DNA of 34,978 nt from NCBI GenBank assembly GCA_040757085.1, contig JBFLXJ010000014.1:1-34978 (forward strand). Reading direction: 5' to 3'. Position 1 is the stretch's first letter. Every line of letters begins with the position of its first letter. Positions 1 to 5,877 of this stretch are shown here, one piece after another. The notes below the pieces were generated by a model, which was not told where the DNA came from, searched no databases, and saw nothing but the letters and a program-made list of their open reading frames with translations. The translations under genes were made by a program, and so were the position numbers. This stretch comes from Bacillota bacterium. GTDB lineage: Bacteria; Bacillota; Sulfobacillia; JACIYH01.

Positions 1-1
1 C

Positions 2-76
2 GGGCCGTATGCTGGTCGGCCGTGGGTGAAGTACGTTTTGCGGGAGTTGACTCGGGTTGGCCTAGAGGTAAGCTAG
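2..76 (+). CDS. Possible 3' end of a gene entering from the left
   Basis: Frame 2 is open from the window edge to a TAG at 74-76 and encodes 24 residues with a natural-looking composition, ending in VGLEVS. Frame 1 is also open to a TGA at 118-120, so frame choice rests on composition alone. No family is recognised. The segment belongs to the same lower-G+C block as the reductase-like gene that follows, so the two may have arrived together. Confidence 0.25.
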   Translation, partial: GPYAGRPWVKYVLRELTRVGLEVS

Positions 77-262
77 AGATTCCAAATACATACAGGTCGG
101 GGAGACCTACTGAAACTTGACACGGAGCGGTAGGCCAACTGGCTTGCCAAATCCGTAGCGGAGGTGGTATCGTACTCACGGGCGTTTGTTCCCTCGCTCT
201 ACCCAGTTGTTGCTAGAGCTTCCTAATGGTTACAGCGAGCTAGCGTAAGGAGGCGACAATAA
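77..262 (+). promoter_or_regulatory. Leader region of the sulfite-reductase-like gene
   Basis: This stretch holds several small inverted repeats. AGGTC and GACCT flank a five-base loop near 102-116, TGGC and GCCA flank TT near 140-149, and GCTAG at 212-216 pairs with CTAGC at 240-244 just before the ribosome binding site. A TTGACA lies at 117-122, but no convincing -10 follows at 16-18 bp. A strong SD, AAGGAGG at 247-253, precedes the ATG at 263 and fixes that start. Whether the dyads fold into a regulatory leader is not known. Confidence 0.35.
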
Positions 263-1192
263 ATGAAGTACGCCCACAAGGGGTTTATACAACAGCTGGA
301 CGGCACTTACGCTGTACTAATTCATCCTGTCAACGGATATCTGGAATCCGAACAACTGGAGGCCGTACGTAGGCTGGCCCAACGCTACGGAAAGGCGAAG
401 CTCACGGTTACCCAGGCCATCATGATTTACGGCATAAAGCCTGAGGACTTTGACCAGGTGGTGGAAGAGTTAGAAAAGGTCCGCCTGCCTTTGGCCGATA
501 TCGGTCGGGTGGTGCGAAATGTCAAAGTCTGTTCCAGTCAGTATTGTAAGCATGTGATCCGCGATGTCACTCCCCTGGCCGCACAAATCAATCGACGCCT
601 TGCAGGGATGCCTACGCCGAGAAAATTCAAGATGGCCTTGAATGGCTGCCCCAATTCATGCGTGGAGGCACAACTAAATGACCTGGGTATCATTGCTGTC
701 CAGGACGGGTACTGGCTTTACCTTGGGGGTAAAGCAGGGCGTCAACCCCAATTGGGTACTCGCCTGGACATGGTTATCAAGGAAGAGTATCTAGTCGAAA
801 CTGTCGAGCGGATAGTCAAGGCCTATATTCCACTTGCCGAGAACGAGCGGCTCGGTGAAGTTATTAACCGGATAGGTCTTCTGCGATTCCTGAAGGTAGC
901 ACTGGCTTGGAGCAGTGAAGGAATCAAGACGTGCATAGGAGCGCGGTATTGTAAGAACGGTGTTGGTGATGTCCATGCAATTGCCGGGCAAATTGTATCA
1001 TGCGGCCATGTGCAAGGTCAGATAACCCTCAGCGGCTGCGCCAATGCTTGCGCAGTGGAAGCCGAAGCGGGTTGTAATGTTATTTGTTTGAAAGACAGGT
1101 TGTGGGTATATAGAGAGGGTAACCTAGATGTTATAGGGACAGGCCAGTTGGCTGAATACCTCAGAAGCAATGGTATTTTAAGTGACTCGTGA
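263..1192 (+). CDS. Sulfite/nitrite reductase-like 4Fe-4S/siroheme domain protein
   Basis: This 309-residue protein has the layout of the nitrite/sulfite reductase family: a ferredoxin-like half domain (about residues 1-75) followed by the siroheme/4Fe-4S module. The first cluster motif is C90-x4-C95 with C129-x3-C133 (NGCPNSC). The canonical spacing is C-x5-C, so this copy is one residue short. After the family's ERLGxxIxRIG segment (about 196-205), a second cysteine set appears: C224-x5-C230 with C259-x3-C263 (SGCANAC), plus C247, C271 and C275. The protein therefore seems to carry a tandem, partly degenerate repeat of the cluster module. No flavin or NAD domain is present, so an electron donor would have to come from elsewhere. 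G+C is clearly lower than in the rest of the window, suggesting transfer. The SD AAGGAGG at 247-253 supports the ATG start. The substrate (sulfite, nitrite or none) is not readable. Confidence 0.8.
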   Translation: MKYAHKGFIQQLDGTYAVLIHPVNGYLESEQLEAVRRLAQRYGKAKLTVTQAIMIYGIKPEDFDQVVEELEKVRLPLADIGRVVRNVKVCSSQYCKHVIRDVTPLAAQINRRLAGMPTPRKFKMALNGCPNSCVEAQLNDLGIIAVQDGYWLYLGGKAGRQPQLGTRLDMVIKEEYLVETVERIVKAYIPLAENERLGEVINRIGLLRFLKVALAWSSEGIKTCIGARYCKNGVGDVHAIAGQIVSCGHVQGQITLSGCANACAVEAEAGCNVICLKDRLWVYREGNLDVIGTGQLAEYLRSNGILSDS

Positions 1193-1600
1193 AACGTAAT
1201 CCGGCCTCACAGAGCCAGTCTGTCCCCGAGTACGGAGCTCGCGCGACCGCAACCAATTCCCATCAGTCGGTCGCCAATCCAGCATCCGCAACAGCTGTTC
1301 AAGTCGGGTTCTGGTGTCCTGCTCACCAGGGCCCTGACCGGGAAGGCTGTGAAGCAGCTGGACTACGCTGGCGCAAGCGGGCGCGGGCGGTGGTCTGCGC
1401 CGTTCAAAAGCCACAACGGTGCGTGCGCGCGGGACTACGAAAACGACGTCGACCCCCACCCCCACCCGCGCACCTGCTCCCGCCCAGCTCACCGTGACCT
1501 ACCTGAAACTCCTCCGCGCCCAGCACGACCGGAAACCTGGAAGGCCCGCGAGTTCTGGGCCACCCTTGGCCCTCCTGACCTGGGGCTCTCAAGCCCGTGC
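1193..1600. other. Gene-free interval with possible decayed sequence
   Basis: About 400 bases between the reductase-like gene and the azlC promoter hold no convincing gene. Open frames exist on both strands (1189-1497 plus, 1178-1492 minus), but they lack a usable ribosome binding site, and their predicted proteins are rich in Arg/Pro or Gly/Val, as expected of spurious G+C-rich frames. A short helical-looking stretch on the minus strand (RLEQLLRMLDW) could be a remnant of a lost gene, but it matches nothing I recognise. Base composition changes here from the lower-G+C left edge to the G+C-rich chromosome, so the interval probably contains the junction. Confidence 0.4.
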
Positions 1601-1628
1601 TTGACACGCGGACCCGGTGCGATACACT
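1601..1628 (+). promoter_or_regulatory. Sigma-A promoter of azlCD
   Basis: A perfect -35 TTGACA at 1601-1606 is followed after 16 bp by TACACT at 1623-1628 (four of six matches to TATAAT). The predicted start of transcription is near 1635, about 45 bases before the azlC start codon. Confidence 0.6.
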
Positions 1629-1679
1629 GGAAAACAAGTCCGGCCCGACGCCGGACACCCTGCATGAGGAGCAAGGGGC

Positions 1680-2360
1680 ATGCGGGAAGCCGGCAAACTT
1701 ACCCTGGCCGAGGGAGCGCAGGCAGCTCTTCCCATCGTGTTGGGCTATGTCCCCATTGGCATAGCGTACGGGGTGGTGGCGGGGCAAGCCCACCTCACGA
1801 CGGCAGAGACCGTGGCCATGTCCCTCATCGTATTCGCGGGGTCGGCCCAATTCATCGCCGTCGGGATGCTGGCCGCCGGTGCGGGCGCCTGGCCCATCAT
1901 CGTCACCACGTTTCTCGTCAACCTCCGCCACCTGCTCATGAGTGCCGCCTTGTCCGTGCCGTTTCGTCGTATCCCCCGCAAGCTGCAGGCCATCCTCGCG
2001 TTCTGGATCACCGACGAATCGTTCGTCGTGACCAGCAGCGCCCTCGCCGGACGCCAGGCCACCGTTCCCTTCGTCGCCGGCCTCCAGATCACGGCCTATC
2101 TCGCCTGGGCCGCCAGCTCGCTTGTCGGAGCCGTGCTGGGCAACATGGCGTCCGGAATCGCCGGCCTCGGGATCGACTTCGCGCTCCCCGCCATGTTCAT
2201 CGCCCTGCTCGTCCTCCAGATCAAAGACTGGAGTTCCGTGCTGGTCGCCGTGCTGGCCGGGGCAGTATCCCTGCTGCTGGCGCTGTACGTCCCCGGCAAC
2301 GCTAACGTCATCGTGGCCACCCTGGTGGCCGCCACGGCGGGGGTGCTGCTCAAGAGATGA
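1680..2360 (+). CDS. azlC: AzlC family branched-chain amino acid exporter, large subunit
   Basis: This 226-residue hydrophobic protein has the AzlC hallmarks: an N-terminal segment with LPIVLGYVPIGIAYG, then FAGSAQFIAVGML and LVNLRHLLMSAAL, and a conserved ITDESF. The length and several predicted membrane helices fit the large subunit of the AzlCD system, which exports branched-chain amino acids and analogues such as 4-azaleucine. The ATG at 1680 is preceded by GAGGA at 1666-1670. The stop overlaps the azlD start by four bases (ATGA), the usual arrangement for translationally coupled azlC-azlD. A sigma-A promoter lies 52 bases upstream of the start. Transported substrates may extend to other hydrophobic amino acids. 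Confidence 0.93.
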   Translation: MREAGKLTLAEGAQAALPIVLGYVPIGIAYGVVAGQAHLTTAETVAMSLIVFAGSAQFIAVGMLAAGAGAWPIIVTTFLVNLRHLLMSAALSVPFRRIPRKLQAILAFWITDESFVVTSSALAGRQATVPFVAGLQITAYLAWAASSLVGAVLGNMASGIAGLGIDFALPAMFIALLVLQIKDWSSVLVAVLAGAVSLLLALYVPGNANVIVATLVAATAGVLLKR

Positions 2361-2689
2361 GGACGCCGCTGCTGCTGCTATTCCTCGGTATGGCCGTGGT
2401 AACGTATATACCGCGCATGGCGCCGCTGGTACTGTTGAGCCGGCTGCCCATGCCCGCCTGGTTCGTGCGCTGGCTGGCATGCGTGCCCGTGGCGGTGATG
2501 GCCGCCTTGCTGGTCCCCACTCTCCTGGTCAAACAGGTCGAAGGCGCTTCCGTCCTCTGGTTGTCCTGGGATAACCATGGGCTGCTCGCCGCGGCTCCCA
2601 CTGTCGCCGTAGCCCTGAGAACGAGGAACATCTTCGCCACCGTTCTGTGCGGGCTGGCCGCCATATTCGCCCTCAACTGCCTGTTGTAG
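2357..2689 (+). CDS. azlD: AzlD family branched-chain amino acid exporter, small subunit
   Basis: This 110-residue protein with about four predicted membrane helices has the AzlD signature near its N terminus (GMAVVTYIPRMAPLVLL) and a short hydrophobic C terminus. It is the small membrane partner of AzlC. The start ATG overlaps the azlC stop, implying coupled translation and a fixed stoichiometry. The gene ends 41 bases before the convergent end of the unrecognised minus-strand gene. Confidence 0.92.
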   Translation: MRTPLLLLFLGMAVVTYIPRMAPLVLLSRLPMPAWFVRWLACVPVAVMAALLVPTLLVKQVEGASVLWLSWDNHGLLAAAPTVAVALRTRNIFATVLCGLAAIFALNCLL

Positions 2690-2730
2690 CTATTCGAGCG
2701 GCACAGCTATGCGGCATGTTCCCGAGCATA

Positions 2731-3417
2731 CTACGTGTCCAGGACGAGTACCCCGGCCCTGACCAGCGCCTCGGTGAACGCCGTAGAGGGCGCAGGTCGC
2801 CACCGATATTCGTCGCGCAGGAACCATTCGAAAAGGGTGAACAGTGGATTGAGTGACAGGGACATTTTGAGGCGCTTTCCCAGGTCGTACAGCCCCACCC
2901 GCCCGCGTACGGCCGGGGACCGCAACAGGATGTCAGCAGCCGCCTGCTCGCGCCCGGCCAGAGGGGTGATGACCAGCACGTCGAAGCCCGGCGGCAGGTA
3001 TCCGATTCCCGCCGGAGAAAGGCGCACGACCACCGTCAGTGCGTGGCTCCGGTGGCGATACACGGCACCCCCCGCCAGTGGACCCTCCCCCGGCCGGTCC
3101 CCACGCAAATAACCGGCAAACTGCCCGGCCAGGACCCGCCAAGACACCGTGGCGGCCCCCAGGGAGATCGTCTCGCTCCACCTGAGGCCACCCAGCCATC
3201 TCAGGACCTCCCCTCGGCTCTCCCCGACGAGCTCGATGCCCTCCCCGGTGAGCCGGGCCAGCCTGGCGCTGACCAGGTAGTCCACGCTCGGGCACGGAGA
3301 GCCGAAACCCAGGAAGCGGAACTGCGCCTCCACCCCGGGCAGATCCAGGACCGCTCCGTCGGGGGAATCGGCTAGCATTTCCAGAAGGACCAATGCCGGA
3401 AGCGGCGCTCCTTCCAT
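2731..3417 (-). CDS. Hypothetical protein, unrecognised family
   Basis: The 228-residue product starts at an ATG at 3417, preceded on the minus strand by a purine-rich AAAGGGGGTCAGGGG ribosome binding site. A longer frame to 3492 lacks such support and runs into the pseudogene next door. The protein is soluble, rich in Leu, Gly and Arg, and has no predicted signal peptide, membrane helix or cysteine motif. I do not recognise it. A central stretch of alternating hydrophobic residues (VVVRLSPAGIGYLPPGFDVLVITPL) suggests beta structure. It lies directly downstream of the decayed ATPase fragment and the ThDP enzyme on the same strand, so it may have been part of that operon and may be losing its role. 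Confidence 0.65.
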   Translation of the reverse strand: MEGAPLPALVLLEMLADSPDGAVLDLPGVEAQFRFLGFGSPCPSVDYLVSARLARLTGEGIELVGESRGEVLRWLGGLRWSETISLGAATVSWRVLAGQFAGYLRGDRPGEGPLAGGAVYRHRSHALTVVVRLSPAGIGYLPPGFDVLVITPLAGREQAAADILLRSPAVRGRVGLYDLGKRLKMSLSLNPLFTLFEWFLRDEYRWRPAPSTAFTEALVRAGVLVLDT

Positions 3418-3488
3418 CCCCTGACCCCCTTTACCGGAGGCGCTAGCCCTTCCACCACATCGGCGGAGGAGGCTGTACCTTGCCCGCC

Positions 3489-3861
3489 TCACGAGAGGCG
3501 GTGGTCACCCGTCCCGCCCCCTTCCCGCAACTGACCGAGGCTGAGCAGCCGGCGCCTTCCCGCAACTGCCCGACCTTCCCGCAGGGGGCGGCGCAGGTCC
3601 ACGGCACCTGCCAGCCGGTCCTCGGTGGCGTTGAGAGGCAGATTGACCAGGCGGATGGGCGGGCGGAGCGACGGCAGCTGCTCCGAGGCCGCCCGGGCCT
3701 GGCAGCGCGGGCATAGTCCTCAGCAGACCGCGCACGAGCATTGACTTCGGGGTACCACTGGGACCCGATATCAGCACTTCGCCCAGGCGCGGGTTGACAG
3801 CATTGACGAGAAGTGCCCTCTTGACCTCCTCCTGGCCCACTACGGCACCAAAGGGAAACAT
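3489..3861 (-). pseudogene. Decayed magnesium chelatase ChlI-type AAA+ ATPase fragment
   Basis: The ATG at 3861 sits three bases after the ThDP enzyme stop. The frame begins with a clear ChlI N terminus: FPFGAVVGQEEVKRALL, then NAVNPRLGEVLI and a Walker A-like GPSGTPKSM, where the family has GxxGTAKS. Near 3715 the similarity leaves this frame. It resumes in another frame with CPRCQAR, then the ChlI segment LVNLPLNATEDRLAGAVDLRR, and stops at 3489-3491. Walker B, sensor and lid regions are absent. Two imperfect copies of CAGTTGCGGGAAGG occur near the 3' end. The fragment is therefore frameshifted and truncated and cannot make an active ATPase. The intact homologue in the window is the different ATPase encoded at 24.1-25.5 kb. 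Confidence 0.7.
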
Positions 3862-3864
3862 ATC

Positions 3865-5643
3865 CTACCTGATCTTCCTCTTGCCGAATGTGGGCTCCGC
3901 GGCCGGGATGGGCGGCATCTGCCATGTGGCGATCAGAGGTACGGGCAGGTCGCGGTCGATGATCACGTCCAACACAGTGGGACGGTTGGACTTGAGGGCG
4001 TGCTCGAACGCGGGCCCGAAGTCGGACGCCTTCTCCACCCTGATGCCCTGGCCGCCCATGGCCTCAGCCATGCGGGCGAAGTCGGGGTTCCACAGCTCTC
4101 CCGTGGATACCTTCCGGAAGCTGGTGCCGATCTCCCGGCCATCCAGGTAGAACCGCTGCAGATCGCGAATGCACCCGATGCTGTAGTTGTTGAGCACCAC
4201 CCACACCGCCGGCAGGTCGTACTCCACTGCGGTGGCCACCGCGTGGGGGGTCATTATGAAGCCACCGTCCGAGCACACGCACACGCACGGGGAATCGGGC
4301 CGGGCCAGTTTGGCACCCAGCACCCCGCACACGCCGAACCCCATGGCGGCGAAGCCACCTGGGCTGATGTGCGTGTATGGTCGCGGTGTCTGCCAGTACT
4401 GTTCGCACCAGGCCTGGTTGTTCCCCACGTCCACGACCAGGATCGTGTCTTCGGGGGCAATGCGCCTCATGTCGCCCAGCACGCGCCGCGGGTCGATGGG
4501 GTAGGCGGAGGATTCCAGGGCCGGACGCATGAACGCGTCCCACTCTCCCTTGAAGGCCCGGATTTCGTCCAGCCACGGGTAGTCCCCGCGGGGCTCGGTC
4601 CTCTGTCGGACCACCTCCAGCAACTGCTGCAGGAAGGCGCGCACGTCCGCGACGATGCCCAGCTCCACCGGGTAATTCCGCCCTATCTCGGCAACGTCTA
4701 TGTCTACCTGGATAAGCCGGGTGGGCGGGATGTTGTAGGCATAACCGGGGAGCCAGGAAGCCGTGTGCAGGTCGGAGAAACGACAGCCGAGGGCCAGGAT
4801 TACGTCCGCGTTGCGGGTGGCCTCCACGGCGGGGTAGTAACCCCAGCACCCCGTCACCCCCAGGTACAGAGGGTGATCCTCGGGCAGGACACCCTTACCC
4901 ATCAGGCTGGCGTACACGGGGATGTTAAGGTGTTCGGCCACCTGACGCAGTTCGCCGGTGGCGCGGGCTGCCATGACCCCGCCCCCCGCCAGGATCAAGG
5001 GCCTGCGGGCCTCGAGCAGGATGCCCAGGGCCTTCCGCACCGCTTCCGGAGAACCGGGGGTCCTCCCGTCCACCGGCGTGGACCACTCTTCGGGCTCGGG
5101 GATCGTCACCTCGGCCTTACACACGTATATGTCGTAGGGGACATCCAGGTGGCAGGGACCCGGCCTGCCCGTACGCATCAGCTTGTACGCTTTGGGCAGG
5201 TACTTGGCCAGCTGGTCCACCTTGTGCACCTGCCAGCTATGTTTCACTATGGGCTTGAAGATGGAAGGAAAGTCCGCCGGGAAGTAACGGTAGATTTCCT
5301 GCAGGGCGCCCGTGTCAAACTGGTCGGTGGCCGGGCACCCCGTTATGACCAGGAACGCAGATGAGTCGTAGAAGGCGTTGGCCACCGCTATGGTGAGGTT
5401 AGCAGGCCCGGGACCGGTGGAGGCGTACACGGGGAGCGGAACCCCCGTGAGCCGAAAGTACACGTCGGCCATGAATCCCGCCGCCTGCTCTATGCGCGGC
5501 CAGACGACCTTGATCTTGTCCGTGCGCTCGTAAATGCCGTCCAGCAACCCTATGGCTCCGTGACCCGCATACCCGAGGATGTAGGGGATCTTTTCTTTGA
5601 TCAGGTACTCGGCTATGATGTCGCAACCCCGGTACTCCGCCAT
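3865..5643 (-). CDS. Thiamine diphosphate-dependent enzyme, acetolactate synthase-like
   Basis: The 592-residue protein has the three-domain ThDP architecture. The Pyr domain holds the cofactor-activating glutamate E52 (PRIEQAAGFMAD) and a GPGPAN loop. A central Rossmann-like domain (about 195-330) follows. The PP domain carries the ThDP/Mg motif CSDGGFIM near residue 458 with the LNN asparagines near 484. The family cleaves or ligates 2-oxo acids, as in acetolactate synthase, benzoylformate decarboxylase, sulfoacetaldehyde acetyltransferase and oxalyl-CoA decarboxylase. The residue before the catalytic Glu is Ile rather than the usual His of acetolactate synthases, and no small regulatory subunit is encoded nearby, so a catabolic role is more likely than valine synthesis. 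The ATG at 5643 fits the family N terminus. A strong upstream SD serves a different, out-of-frame ATG at 5684. A sigma-54 promoter and the gene for a sigma-54 activator lie directly upstream. The substrate is unknown. Confidence 0.88.
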   Translation of the reverse strand: MAEYRGCDIIAEYLIKEKIPYILGYAGHGAIGLLDGIYERTDKIKVVWPRIEQAAGFMADVYFRLTGVPLPVYASTGPGPANLTIAVANAFYDSSAFLVITGCPATDQFDTGALQEIYRYFPADFPSIFKPIVKHSWQVHKVDQLAKYLPKAYKLMRTGRPGPCHLDVPYDIYVCKAEVTIPEPEEWSTPVDGRTPGSPEAVRKALGILLEARRPLILAGGGVMAARATGELRQVAEHLNIPVYASLMGKGVLPEDHPLYLGVTGCWGYYPAVEATRNADVILALGCRFSDLHTASWLPGYAYNIPPTRLIQVDIDVAEIGRNYPVELGIVADVRAFLQQLLEVVRQRTEPRGDYPWLDEIRAFKGEWDAFMRPALESSAYPIDPRRVLGDMRRIAPEDTILVVDVGNNQAWCEQYWQTPRPYTHISPGGFAAMGFGVCGVLGAKLARPDSPCVCVCSDGGFIMTPHAVATAVEYDLPAVWVVLNNYSIGCIRDLQRFYLDGREIGTSFRKVSTGELWNPDFARMAEAMGGQGIRVEKASDFGPAFEHALKSNRPTVLDVIIDRDLPVPLIATWQMPPIPAAEPTFGKRKIR

Positions 5644-5684
5644 GGCTCCCGCAGCAGGCTGCCATCCGCCCCGTCGGCAGCCAT
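5613..5684 (-). CDS. Possible 23-codon leader ORF overlapping the ThDP enzyme start
   Basis: An ATG at 5684 has the best ribosome binding site in this leader (AAAGGGGGGAG). It opens a short frame beginning MAADGADGSLLREP that stops inside the ThDP coding sequence, about 30 bases past the ATG at 5643. The two frames differ. Either this is a translated leader that couples to the enzyme start, or the SD acts at a distance, or an indel separates the true start from its SD. No protein family is recognised. Confidence 0.3.
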   Translation of the reverse strand: MAADGADGSLLREPWRSTGVATS

Positions 5685-5728
5685 GCTGCTCCCCCCTTTC
5701 CGAGAGAATTTCCGTCACGGCTTGTGGT

Positions 5729-5744
5729 CGCAATAACCGTGCCG
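5729..5744 (-). promoter_or_regulatory. Sigma-54 (-24/-12) promoter of the ThDP enzyme gene
   Basis: Read on the minus strand, the site is CGGCACG-GTTA-TTGCG. The invariant GG (5743-5742) and GC (5731-5730) are separated by exactly 10 bases, and GGCACG-N4-TTGC matches the consensus TGGCACG-N4-TTGCA apart from the outermost bases. Transcription would start near 5719, about 75 bases before the ThDP start codon. The gene immediately upstream encodes a sigma-54 activator. Confidence 0.8.
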
Positions 5745-5765
5745 GGAGGCAGAGCCCGGGGTGGA

Positions 5766-5786
5766 GTCAGAAACCGGGAATCTGAC
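5766..5786. promoter_or_regulatory. Inverted repeat GTCAGA-N9-TCTGAC, candidate activator site
   Basis: A perfect 6-bp dyad with a 9-base spacer is centred about 57 bp upstream of the predicted sigma-54 transcription start of the ThDP gene. It lies in the intergenic region and is a candidate enhancer for the adjacent Fis-type activator. Assignment is inference. Confidence 0.4.
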
Positions 5787-5856
5787 AGCACCAGGGACGT
5801 GCACGCACGACCGGAAGGGTCCTCGTGTCCCGCAACATCTGTCGTGATCTGCGCCA

Positions 5857-5877
5857 TGTGTCTTGCAATGCTACACA
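5857..5877. promoter_or_regulatory. Inverted repeat TGTGT-N11-ACACA, candidate enhancer
   Basis: A 5-bp dyad overlaps the last codons of the sigma-54 activator gene and is centred about 148 bp upstream of the predicted ThDP transcription start. That distance is normal for an enhancer bound by a sigma-54 activator. A single occurrence leaves this tentative. Confidence 0.35.

Noticed and set aside
1-76. Resemblance of the first bases to a group II intron domain V (GCCGTATGC ... GTACG)
   Set aside because: Only a few base pairs can form, the catalytic triad and the GGTTC side are missing, and no reverse transcriptase is in view.
117-145. TTGACA as a promoter of the reductase-like gene
   Set aside because: The hexamer at 17-bp spacing is TGGCTT, which is not a usable -10.
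1404-2480. 358-residue open frame on the minus strand over azlC-azlD
   Set aside because: It is antisense to two well-supported genes, has no ribosome binding site and has the biased composition of a spurious high-G+C frame.
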